DNA of 8,425 nucleotides. Origin: an uncultured Chlorobiaceae bacterium. GTDB taxonomy: Bacteria; Bacteroidota; Chlorobiia; Chlorobiales; Chlorobiaceae. The stretch is taken from the NCBI GenBank assembly GCA_903917955.1, contig CAIXCO010000046.1, positions 1 to 8,425 on the forward strand. The letters run 5' to 3'. Below the pieces are notes generated by a model. The model had not been told where the DNA came from. It searched no databases and worked only from the letters and a program-made list of their open reading frames with translations. Positions 1 through 5,816 of the stretch are shown here, piece by piece. The stretch's first letter is position 1. Every line of letters starts with the position of its first letter. Position numbers and translations under genes: made by a program.

Positions 1-663
1 GAGGAGATGCTTGTTGCCCTGCTCATCCGGGAGGGGGAGGCGGAGTCGGCCCGTTTTGCCGCAATCCATAAGGGAAAGCTCTTTTCGATTAGTGAAAAAG
101 AGTGCTCACAGCTCACCGAGACTTCGACGTCACAGGGAATTTTTGGCGTTTTTCGTCACTGCTCTTCGGTTGTGACTGACCGTAAAGTAGATGAACCAAA
201 GTCGGTAAGATCCTTTATCGTTGCGCTTGATGATGTTCAGGATCCGGGTAATGTGGGCACCATCCTGAGAACGGCGGTCTGGTTCGGGGCTGATGCAATG
301 GTGTGCAGTTCCGGCACAGCCGACCGCTATAATGCAAAGGCGGTTCGCTCATGCGCCGGGAGCATCTATGCTATTCGTCATTATGGTGTTGAGCGTCTTG
401 ATCGTGAGCTCCTCCGGCTTCAAAAGCAAGGTTATTGTATTGTCTCTTCTTCGCTTGAGGGAGAGGATTTCAGGGAGTTCAGCTCCTGGCCCGAAAAAGT
501 GGTGCTGGTGATTGGAAATGAAGCCAACGGAATCAGCGAAGCGGTAAGGGCGATGGCCGACCGGCTGGTGCGTATACCCCACTGCGGTGCGAGCGTGCGG
601 GTCGAATCGCTCAATGCCTCAGTCTCCGCCGCCATTCTGATGGAGCGGATGACGCTCTCCTGA
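1..663 (+). CDS. TrmH/SpoU-family RNA 2'-O-ribose methyltransferase, 5'-truncated by window edge
   Basis: This is the C-terminal 220 residues of a SPOUT-superfamily methyltransferase, which would transfer a methyl group from S-adenosylmethionine to a ribose 2'-OH in rRNA or tRNA. The reading frame is open to base 1. Family members are about 250-270 residues, so some 40-50 residues (the start of the substrate-binding domain) lie upstream. Counting from the first codon, visible residues 1-52 resemble the end of that domain, with the usual 'TSTSQGIFGVF' strand. The three SpoU motifs follow: DPGNVGTILRTA at 81-92, VIGNEANGIS at 170-179, and an IP...VESLNASVSAAIL segment at 192-213. The last two form the knotted AdoMet site. 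Motif 3 appears about three residues longer than usual between the glycine and VESLN. The target nucleotide cannot be deduced from sequence. The internal ATG at base 7 is unlikely to be the true start because it would remove the rest of the N-terminal domain. Confidence 0.93.
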   Translation, partial: EEMLVALLIREGEAESARFAAIHKGKLFSISEKECSQLTETSTSQGIFGVFRHCSSVVTDRKVDEPKSVRSFIVALDDVQDPGNVGTILRTAVWFGADAMVCSSGTADRYNAKAVRSCAGSIYAIRHYGVERLDRELLRLQKQGYCIVSSSLEGEDFREFSSWPEKVVLVIGNEANGISEAVRAMADRLVRIPHCGASVRVESLNASVSAAILMERMTLS

Positions 664-666
664 AGC

Positions 667-696
667 CGCAAAAGGGGCCAGTGCTCCCCCTTTGCG
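667..696. terminator. Hairpin between convergent genes, possible bidirectional terminator
   Basis: An 11-bp inverted repeat (CGCAAAAGGGG at 667-677 and CCCCCTTTGCG at 686-696, with one A/C mismatch and an 8-nt loop) sits three bases after the methyltransferase stop and 17 bases from the TerC stop on the other strand. Its position between two convergent stops and its GC-rich stem fit transcription termination. The trailing T-run is short (CTTT at 697-700), so the call is tentative. Confidence 0.5.
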
Positions 697-712
697 CTTT
701 CCATGACTCTCT

Positions 713-1474
713 TCAGGCTTCGTTGCCGTCAATATTCATGGTTGGATAAAGATGGACGGGTTTCGCCGCTTTTTTGCGCAGACGGATGTTCAGCATTTCA
801 ACCGACATGGAAAAGGCCATGGCAAAATAGATGTACCCTCTTGGAATTTCAAAACCGGCTCCTTCAGCAAGCAGGGTGACTCCGACAAGAATGAGAAAGC
901 TGAGGGCAAGCATTTTGATGGTCGGGTGTGCTTCAACAAAATCACTGATTGATTTGGCCGCAAGCATCATGATGGCGATTGAGATCATGATGGCGATGAT
1001 CATCACTTCAACATCTTTGGCAAGGCCGACAGCGGTAATGACTGAGTCGAGCGAAAAGACAATATCAATGATGGCAATCTGCACCATGGTGACGGCAAAC
1101 GTTTTGGCGGAACCGCTTTTTTTGCCCTCCTCTTCAGCCCCTTCAAGGCTCTGGTGGATCTCCTGTGTGCTTTTTGCAAGTAAAAAGAGTCCGCCGCCAA
1201 TCAAAATGAGATCACGTCCTGAAACCGCATGATTGAGCAGGGTAAAGAGGCCTGAGGTGAGCCCCATGACCCAGGTTATTGAGAGCAGGAGGGCAATTCT
1301 GCTCAGCATGGCGAGCCCGAGGCCGAAAATCCGCCCTTTGCCCCGCTGCTCTTCCGGCAGACGCCCGACAATGATTGACAGAAAGATAATGTTGTCGATA
1401 CCGAGCACAATTTCGAGAGCCGTCAAGGTTGCCAGGGCAATCCAAGCTTCAGGCTGCGTAATCCATTCCATCAT
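713..1474 (-). CDS. TerC-family integral membrane protein (YgdQ-like)
   Basis: This is a 253-residue polytopic inner-membrane protein of the TerC family, whose members are linked to tellurite resistance and, in characterised cases, to manganese export. It closely follows the short YgdQ-like subgroup without C-terminal CBS domains. Counted from the proposed start, it has about seven membrane segments (roughly 10-36, 50-72, 87-101, 126-150, 157-173, 187-207 and 214-232). The conserved acidic signatures EIVLGIDN (21-28) and FSLDS (140-144) probably form the metal site. A hydrophilic Glu/Lys-rich loop (about 111-123) separates the two halves. The start was set at the first of two adjacent ATG codons because homologues begin at the following EWI(T/D) segment. 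The frame stays open to a TTG at 1552, adding 26 residues, but that codon has no ribosome-binding site and the extension lies outside the family. Neither ATG has a clear Shine-Dalgarno sequence. The substrate is not determined by sequence. Confidence 0.92.
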   Translation of the reverse strand: MMEWITQPEAWIALATLTALEIVLGIDNIIFLSIIVGRLPEEQRGKGRIFGLGLAMLSRIALLLSITWVMGLTSGLFTLLNHAVSGRDLILIGGGLFLLAKSTQEIHQSLEGAEEEGKKSGSAKTFAVTMVQIAIIDIVFSLDSVITAVGLAKDVEVMIIAIMISIAIMMLAAKSISDFVEAHPTIKMLALSFLILVGVTLLAEGAGFEIPRGYIYFAMAFSMSVEMLNIRLRKKAAKPVHLYPTMNIDGNEA

Positions 1475-1641
1475 TAGTGAAATAAGGGTAATTGGTTTTT
1501 GCAAAAGCGCAATTTCAGAGAGTAATGTAGTGAACGGATTGTGCTCTGGCAAAAGATCGGAGGTGATGAAAGCGTGGGCGGGCGAAGTGGAAGCTCTTTT
1601 TCGTTACATTACGGTTGTAGTATTTTTTCCTGGGAGCCTAC
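1475..1641. promoter_or_regulatory. Divergent intergenic region between TerC and aldehyde dehydrogenase genes
   Basis: These 167 bp lie between two divergently oriented start codons and so should contain the promoters of both genes. I could not assign a -35/-10 pair with confidence on either strand. The notable content is a near-perfect Shine-Dalgarno sequence on the plus strand at 1559-1567, far upstream of the dehydrogenase start, described with the leader reading frame. A run of six T at 1623-1628 precedes the dehydrogenase ribosome-binding site. Confidence 0.4.
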
Positions 1642-1645
1642 GTGA
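1574..1645 (+). CDS. Possible leader reading frame (23 codons) upstream of aldehyde dehydrogenase
   Basis: GGAGGTGAT at 1559-1567 matches nine bases of the consensus complement of the 16S rRNA 3' end. Ten bases after its GGAGG core a GTG (1574) opens a frame of 23 codons ending in TGA at 1643-1645, which overlaps the dehydrogenase GTG (1642) as GTGA. This is a typical arrangement for translational coupling. The encoded peptide is rich in Ser and Gly and resembles nothing known to me. An ATG at 1566 lies only two bases after the core, too close for normal use. It would encode 41 residues in another frame and end at 1691, overlapping the dehydrogenase. The spacing and the short length leave chance as a real alternative. 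Confidence 0.22.
   Translation: MGGRSGSSFSLHYGCSIFSWEPT
1632..1636 (+). promoter_or_regulatory. Ribosome-binding site selecting the GTG start of the aldehyde dehydrogenase
   Basis: GGGAG stands five bases before the GTG at 1642. The next in-frame candidate, ATG at 1681, is preceded by a pyrimidine-rich stretch without any Shine-Dalgarno match, so the GTG is preferred. Confidence 0.55.
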
Positions 1646-3069
1646 AGTTCAGCGACAACGTTTTGCCATCTCTTCACCCTATGCAGAATGATCAGCGGTT
1701 TTTGGAGTTGGCGCTCTTGCGGGAGACCTTTGAGAGCGGTATAACCCGCGATTTGTCGTGGAGGATTTCGCAGCTTCATGCACTTGAGACATTTCTCATT
1801 GAGCGTGAACGTGATATTGCTGCCGCTCTGCATCACGATTTCAGGAAGTCAGCAGCAGAGACCTTTTTGACCGAAACGGGATTCCTACGTAGCGAAATCC
1901 GTTTTGCACTCAAGCACCTCGCCTCATGGATGAAGCAGCGCCGGGTTTCGGTTCCGCTTGTCTATCAGCCCTCAAGAGCCTCTTATGCTCCTGAACCCTA
2001 TGGCGTTGTGCTTATCATCGGGGCGTGGAACTATCCTTTCAACCTCTCTCTGGCACCCCTCATCAGCGCCATTGCTGCCGGAAACTGTGCGGTGGTTAAA
2101 CCCTCTGAACATGCTCCCCATAGCTCAGCACTCATTGCCGAAGGGGTGGACCACTATCTCGACCAGAGTGCAATCAGGGTGGTTGAGGGAGGTGCCGAAG
2201 AGGCAAAGTCTCTGCTTGCTGAGCGGTTTGGTTATATTTTTTATACTGGTAGTCCTGCGATTGGTCGCGAAGTGATGCTTGCCGCCGCCCGCCATCTCAC
2301 CCCGTTGACGCTTGAACTGGGAGGGAAATCTCCTTGTATTGTTGACGAGAGTGGTGACGTCAGGGTGGCGGCGCGCAGGATTGTCTGGGCAAAGTTTTTG
2401 AATGCGGGCCAAACCTGTCTTGCGCCTGATTATGTGCTGGTGCATGAGCATCGGGAGGAGGAGTTGCTCCAGTTCATGCAGGAGGCCATCACCGATTTTT
2501 ATGGTGATGAGCCCCGCTTGAGTCGTGATTATCCCCGCATTGTCAACAGCGATCATTTCCAGCGGCTCAAAAAGCTGTTTGATGGCTCTTCAGTCTGGTG
2601 CGGGGGCCAGAGCGATCAGGGTGAGCGGTACATCGCACCGACCATTCTCCGGGAAGTGAGCATGGCCTCTCCGCTCATGCAGTTGGAGATTTTCGGCCCC
2701 CTTCTGCCCGTTATTGCCTATTCGGATCTTTCAGAAGCACTTGATCTTATCCGCTCTCTGGATGAGCCTCTTGTGATCTATCTTTTTTCTTCTGATCGGG
2801 ATATACAGCAGCGGGTTGTGCGCCACTCCCGTTCAGGTGGAGTGTGCATCAACGACCTCTTTTTCCAGGCGGCTCTCCACACTCTCCCTTTTGGCGGGCT
2901 TGGCAACAGCGGATTCGGTGCCTCTCATGGAAGGGCGGGGTTTGAAACCTTCTCCTTTCAGCGGTCTCTTCTGCGCCGTTCGCTCTATCCCGACCCCGCC
3001 CTCCGTTATCCTCCTTATCGTTGGTGGAAGTTCAGGTTGCTTAAACCTTTTGTTACCTTTTTCCAGTGA
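1642..3069 (+). CDS. NAD(P)-dependent aldehyde dehydrogenase, class-3 (ALDH3/fatty or coniferyl aldehyde) type
   Basis: This enzyme of 475 residues oxidises an aldehyde to the carboxylate with NAD(P)+. The full ALDH fold is present. GAWNYPFNL at 127-135 carries the oxyanion Asn130, and KPSE at 153-156 binds the cofactor. The GSPAIG turn is at 203-208, general base Glu225 lies in LELGG, and nucleophile Cys259 lies in NAGQTC. Glu349 is in EIFGP, and PFGGLGNSGFG (416-426) precedes the C-terminal arm. The length and the absence of the longer class-1/2 N-terminus point to the class-3 branch, which includes fatty-aldehyde and coniferyl-aldehyde dehydrogenases. The last 15 residues (461-475) are aromatic and basic (WWKFRLL...VTFF) and could associate with the membrane, as in fatty-aldehyde enzymes. 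The substrate is inferred, not shown. The next gene, 53 bp downstream on the same strand, encodes a patatin-like lipase, so a lipid-related role is possible. The start is GTG, chosen for its GGGAG ribosome-binding site. Confidence 0.93.
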   Translation: MKFSDNVLPSLHPMQNDQRFLELALLRETFESGITRDLSWRISQLHALETFLIERERDIAAALHHDFRKSAAETFLTETGFLRSEIRFALKHLASWMKQRRVSVPLVYQPSRASYAPEPYGVVLIIGAWNYPFNLSLAPLISAIAAGNCAVVKPSEHAPHSSALIAEGVDHYLDQSAIRVVEGGAEEAKSLLAERFGYIFYTGSPAIGREVMLAAARHLTPLTLELGGKSPCIVDESGDVRVAARRIVWAKFLNAGQTCLAPDYVLVHEHREEELLQFMQEAITDFYGDEPRLSRDYPRIVNSDHFQRLKKLFDGSSVWCGGQSDQGERYIAPTILREVSMASPLMQLEIFGPLLPVIAYSDLSEALDLIRSLDEPLVIYLFSSDRDIQQRVVRHSRSGGVCINDLFFQAALHTLPFGGLGNSGFGASHGRAGFETFSFQRSLLRRSLYPDPALRYPPYRWWKFRLLKPFVTFFQ

Positions 3070-3122
3070 AGTTTTTTACCCTGCAGTCGTTCTGCCCTAA
3101 ACCCTTTATTCATTAACTCAAT

Positions 3123-3911
3123 ATGAAAAAAATAGCTCTTGCACTCGGGGGAGGAGCCGTCCTTGGCGCGGCTCATGTCGGGGTGCTCAGGGCCTTGACT
3201 GAACTTGACATTACGGTCTCGATGATCAGCGGTACCAGTATTGGTGCCTTTATTGCTTCACTCTATGCCTTTGGCAAAAGCTGGCAGGAGATCCGCGATA
3301 TTGTTTTTGACCTCGATTGGCTTGATATGACCAGTCTGGCGCTTTCGCAGTACGGACTTCTCTCAAACCGAAAAATTGCCGGTATTGTAGGCGCTCTGCT
3401 GGGCGATAAAAATATTGAGGATGCCCTGATTCCGCTTTCAATAGTTGCCACCGATATCGGTACAGGAAAAAAAGTTATCCTTGCCAAAGGGGATGTGGCT
3501 TTCGCCGTGATGGCAAGCAGTTGTATTCCGGGTCTTTTCAAGCCGGTCAAGTGGGCGGATTCGCTGCTTGTTGACGGTATGTTGATGGAGAATGTGCCAG
3601 TTTCTCCGCTTGTCGAAAGCGGTGCGGAATCGATTGTCTGTGTCGATCTTCTGGCCCAACATGCCTTCAAAAAGCCTGAGAATATTATTGACCTTCTGCT
3701 GAATGCCTTCTACAGTACCATCACCAATATGACAGCATTGCAGACAGATGTGGCCGATTTGTCTATTTTACCCGATCTTTCAAATTTCAGCCTGATCGAT
3801 ACCGCCCAGATTCCCGATATTATGGAGGCTGGCTATCGGGCAGCCCTTCCTGCGCTGAAAGCATGGCTGGAAGGAGAGAGTGTGTTATCCGGCTTGGTCA
3901 AATTGCACTAA
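3123..3911 (+). CDS. Patatin-like phospholipase (RssA/NTE-type)
   Basis: A 262-residue serine hydrolase of the patatin family, expected to cleave acyl esters of phospholipids or related lipids with a Ser-Asp dyad. The oxyanion-hole glycines GGGAVLG lie at 9-15. Catalytic Ser39 sits in the nucleophile elbow GTSIG (37-41). The conserved ASSCIPGLFKPV block is at 131-142, and catalytic Asp151 is in VDG (150-152). The size matches compact bacterial RssA-like proteins: there are no cyclic-nucleotide-binding or beta-barrel domains. No signal peptide is evident (the N-terminal hydrophobic stretch is the first beta strand), so the protein is likely cytosolic or peripheral to the membrane. No Shine-Dalgarno sequence is visible before the ATG, but the start fits the family exactly. 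It follows the aldehyde dehydrogenase by 53 bp and may be co-transcribed with it. Confidence 0.92.
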   Translation: MKKIALALGGGAVLGAAHVGVLRALTELDITVSMISGTSIGAFIASLYAFGKSWQEIRDIVFDLDWLDMTSLALSQYGLLSNRKIAGIVGALLGDKNIEDALIPLSIVATDIGTGKKVILAKGDVAFAVMASSCIPGLFKPVKWADSLLVDGMLMENVPVSPLVESGAESIVCVDLLAQHAFKKPENIIDLLLNAFYSTITNMTALQTDVADLSILPDLSNFSLIDTAQIPDIMEAGYRAALPALKAWLEGESVLSGLVKLH

Positions 3912-3961
3912 TATGTTACTTTATTGGTAAGAATTACACCGTTGGTGTTGGGGGGGTTGTT

Positions 3962-3983
3962 TCTGGTATGAGAGCCAGATTTT
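3962..3983 (+). terminator. Weak hairpin plus T-tract downstream of patatin gene
   Basis: TCTGGT (3962-3967) can pair with GCCAGA (3974-3979), giving six pairs including one G-T around a six-base loop, followed by TTTT at 3980-3983. It lies 50 bases after the patatin stop. The stem is short, so this is a tentative intrinsic terminator. Confidence 0.3.
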
Positions 3984-4025
3984 GACGAGGAGCTGTTTTT
4001 TATCGTCTTGTCACAGTTTAACAAA

Positions 4026-4031
4026 GGGAGG
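4026..4031 (+). promoter_or_regulatory. Ribosome-binding site selecting the ATG of the YbaK-like gene
   Basis: GGGAGG stands four bases before the ATG at 4036 and is one of the clearest Shine-Dalgarno sequences in the window. It rules against a TTG at 3982 as start, which would add 18 residues unlike the family. Confidence 0.7.
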
Positions 4032-4035
4032 TTGT

Positions 4036-4506
4036 ATGCCACTGCGTAAATTAAGGGAGTTTCTTGACAGCCACAGCGTCAGGTATTTTGTAGTGAGCCA
4101 CTCTCCGGCCTATACTGCGCAGGAGATCGCTGCAGCCGCCCATGTTCCGGGAAAGGAGTTGGCAAAGAGCGTCATCGTTACTCTTGATGGAAAAATGGCT
4201 ATGGTTGTTTTGCCTGCTTCACGTCAGCTCGATTTTGGGCTTTTACGTGCACTGACTGGAGCTGGGGAGGTGGAGCTTGCCGGAGAGAGCGAATTTGCCG
4301 GACTCTTTCCTGAATGCGAGATCGGTGCCATGCCCCCTTTCGGCAACCTGTATGGTATGCAGGTTTATGTATCGGAAGAGCTTGAAGATGATGATGACAT
4401 AGCCTTCAATGCCGGAGCCCATACCGAGCTGCTGCGGCTCTCCTATGAAAGTTATAAGAGACTGGTTAAACCGAAAGTAGCTAAACTCTCTTTGCCGCTG
4501 AAGTGA
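4036..4506 (+). CDS. YbaK/EbsC-family aminoacyl-tRNA deacylase-like protein
   Basis: A 156-residue single-domain protein of the YbaK/ProX family, related to the editing domain inserted in bacterial prolyl-tRNA synthetases. Members hydrolyse wrongly charged tRNAs in trans (for example Cys- or Ala-tRNAPro) in the cytosol. Visible signatures are the LAKSVIV strand at 43-49 with the conserved catalytic Lys45, the GAMPPFG loop at 98-104 that shapes the aminoacyl pocket, and FNAGAHTEL at 124-132. The size agrees with stand-alone family members. A run of acidic residues (115-121, EELEDDD) lies just before the last block. Which amino acid is removed cannot be read from sequence. The gene appears to be its own unit, with 124 bp upstream and 133 bp downstream gaps. 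Confidence 0.9.
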   Translation: MPLRKLREFLDSHSVRYFVVSHSPAYTAQEIAAAAHVPGKELAKSVIVTLDGKMAMVVLPASRQLDFGLLRALTGAGEVELAGESEFAGLFPECEIGAMPPFGNLYGMQVYVSEELEDDDDIAFNAGAHTELLRLSYESYKRLVKPKVAKLSLPLK

Positions 4507-4569
4507 TTGCAACGGGGGATGATGAATTTTTCCGGGGAAATGTTACCTTTGGTTCAGGCTTGCTGGCAG

Positions 4570-4588
4570 CCCGGAAGTTTTATCCGGG
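4570..4588. other. GC-rich hairpin upstream of glycosyltransferase
   Basis: CCCGGA (4570-4575) and TCCGGG (4583-4588) form a perfect six-pair stem with a seven-base loop, midway between the deacylase stop and the glycosyltransferase start. No T-tract follows, so it is a poor intrinsic terminator. It may be a leader structure or chance. Confidence 0.3.
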
Positions 4589-4639
4589 ATATTGTCAACA
4601 AGGGATCTGAATCACTATGGCCTTTATATTTTGTCTCTT

Positions 4640-5779
4640 ATGAAGATTGCCTTATACTCGGGGACTTATGTCAGGGACAAGGACGGTGCCGTAAAATCTA
4701 TCTATCAACTGGTCGCGTCATTGAGGAAAAACGGTCACGAGGTAGCCGTATGGTCTCCTGATGTTTCAGACGGTGATTGCCACAATGGTTTGAGTGTCCA
4801 TCGGATGCCCTCTGTTCCTATTCCGCTTTATCCCGACTACAAACTCGGCTTCTTTACGGCTGAAACAGGTCGCCAGCTTGAAGCGTTTGCGCCCGATCTG
4901 GTGCATATTTCGACACCTGACATCATTGGTCGGGCTTTTCTTCTCCATGCCAGAAAAAAGGGTATTCCTGTGGCCTCCGCATTTCACACCGATTTCCCCT
5001 CCTACTTCAGTTATTACCGTCTTGGGTTTGCAGTGAAACATGCCTGGAAATATCTGACATGGTTCTACAATAACTGCGATATTGTTCTGGCCCCGAATGA
5101 GAGTGTCCGGTTGAAACTGGCGGGATATACTATCCGTAACATCGAAATCTGGTCGAGGGGAGTTGACAAGGAGCTTTTTGATCCTTTCCGACGTTCTGAA
5201 AAATTGCGTTCAGCGTGGAATGCAACAGGCCGGAGCGTTATTGTGTATGCTGGACGTTTTGTGCTCTACAAGGATATTGAAGTTGTTATGAGGGTCTATG
5301 ACCGTTTTATGCAGGGCGAGTATGCCGACCGAGTGCGCTTTGTGATGATCGGTTCCGGTCCTGAAGAGGAGGATATGAGGCGAAGAATGCCCGAAGCGGT
5401 TTTTACCGGCTATCTTACCGGGGAAGAGTTGCCCGAAGCCTACGCCTCCGGAGATATTTTTCTTTTTCCCTCAACAACTGAGGCATTCTGCAATGTTGCA
5501 CTCGAAGCCCTTGCATCAGGTCTTCCTGTTGTTGTTTCCGATGTTGGTGGTTGCCGTGATATTGCTGACCGATCAACGGGCGGAGTTGTTGTTCATGAAG
5601 GAAGTGTTTGTGATTTTTATGCCAACTGTCTTGAACTGCTCGACAATTCTTCCACCTATCGAAAAATGAAAGCATCCGGACTTGCTTATGCGGAGACGCA
5701 GTCATGGTCTTCGGTCAATGGTTTCGTGATTGAGCGGTACCAGGAGCTTGTGGACAAAGTAATCAGTAGTCAGTACTGA
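4640..5779 (+). CDS. Group 1 (GT4) glycosyltransferase, mannosyltransferase-like
   Basis: A 379-residue retaining glycosyltransferase of the GT-B fold, family GT4, transferring a sugar from a nucleotide-sugar donor to a lipid, glycan or other acceptor at the cytoplasmic face of the membrane. The N-terminal Rossmann domain begins at the start codon (MKIALYSGTY) and holds the conserved His116 (AFHTDFP). The donor-binding domain has YAGR (204-207) with Arg207 and Lys211, GSGPEEE (238-244), and the EX7E motif Glu281/Glu289 followed by ALASGLPVVVSDVGG (290-304). The overall pattern resembles GDP-mannose-dependent alpha-mannosyltransferases and related lipid glycosyltransferases, but donor and acceptor remain unassigned. 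The start was placed at the ATG whose product matches the family N-terminus. The frame extends upstream to a TTG at 4592, which is rejected. No Shine-Dalgarno sequence is visible. The last residues (VISSQY) are encoded by a repetitive element that continues into the next gene. Confidence 0.9.
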   Translation: MKIALYSGTYVRDKDGAVKSIYQLVASLRKNGHEVAVWSPDVSDGDCHNGLSVHRMPSVPIPLYPDYKLGFFTAETGRQLEAFAPDLVHISTPDIIGRAFLLHARKKGIPVASAFHTDFPSYFSYYRLGFAVKHAWKYLTWFYNNCDIVLAPNESVRLKLAGYTIRNIEIWSRGVDKELFDPFRRSEKLRSAWNATGRSVIVYAGRFVLYKDIEVVMRVYDRFMQGEYADRVRFVMIGSGPEEEDMRRRMPEAVFTGYLTGEELPEAYASGDIFLFPSTTEAFCNVALEALASGLPVVVSDVGGCRDIADRSTGGVVVHEGSVCDFYANCLELLDNSSTYRKMKASGLAYAETQSWSSVNGFVIERYQELVDKVISSQY

Positions 5780-5816
5780 TTACTGACCACTGACAACTGA
5801 TAACTGATAACTGTTA
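5758..5816. repeat. Tandem ACTGANN heptamer array with inverted copy
   Basis: Six contiguous seven-base units starting with ACTG run from 5775 to 5816: ACTGATT, ACTGACC, ACTGACA, ACTGATA, ACTGATA and ACTGTTA. Immediately upstream, 5758-5774 carries the same heptamers in the opposite orientation (AATCAGT, AGTCAGT). The array fills the entire gap between the glycosyltransferase stop and the gnd start and overlaps both genes at its edges. It resembles the short tandemly repeated heptanucleotides known from cyanobacterial intergenic regions. Whether it belongs to a dispersed family in this genome needs the rest of the genome. Confidence 0.85.
5763..5786. repeat. 24-bp near-perfect palindrome over the glycosyltransferase stop codon
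   Basis: Bases 5763-5786 form a palindrome centred between 5774 and 5775 in which 11 of 12 positions pair by Watson-Crick rules and the remaining one is G-T. The core CAGTACTG (5771-5778) is exactly symmetric. Alternatively, AGTAATCAGT (5758-5767) pairs perfectly with ACTGATTACT (5775-5784) around a seven-base loop. The TGA stop at 5777-5779 lies inside. It is AT-rich with no T-tract, so it is unlikely to be a strong intrinsic terminator. It could form a hairpin in mRNA between two co-transcribed genes. Confidence 0.7.

Noticed and set aside
831..1232. 133-codon plus-strand frame opposite the TerC gene
   Set aside because: It is fully antisense to a well-recognised membrane protein and has the Met/Ile/Ser-rich composition expected from reading hydrophobic codons backwards.
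1475..1552. 26-residue N-terminal extension of TerC from a TTG codon
   Set aside because: The frame is open, but the TTG has no ribosome-binding site and YgdQ-type homologues begin at the following Met-Glu-Trp-Ile segment. The extension was excluded from the call.
3935..3949. Short ACACC/GGTGT hairpin after the patatin gene
   Set aside because: Five pairs with a three-base loop and no T-tract is within chance expectation.
3950..3956. Run of seven G as a possible phase-variation tract or quadruplex
   Set aside because: It lies between genes, is a single run, and is not positioned within a start region or a promoter I can recognise.
3982..4035. TTG start adding 18 residues to the YbaK-like protein
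   Set aside because: The ATG at 4036 has GGGAGG four bases upstream and matches the family N-terminus.
4592..4639. TTG start adding 16 residues to the glycosyltransferase
   Set aside because: GT4 proteins begin with the MKIAL strand found at 4640, and the extra segment has no family support.
4507..4761. 84-codon frame overlapping the start of the glycosyltransferase
   Set aside because: It starts with TTG, overlaps a recognised gene in another frame and has no family resemblance.
5758..5816. CRISPR array
   Set aside because: The units are seven bases long with no spacers and no cas genes nearby.
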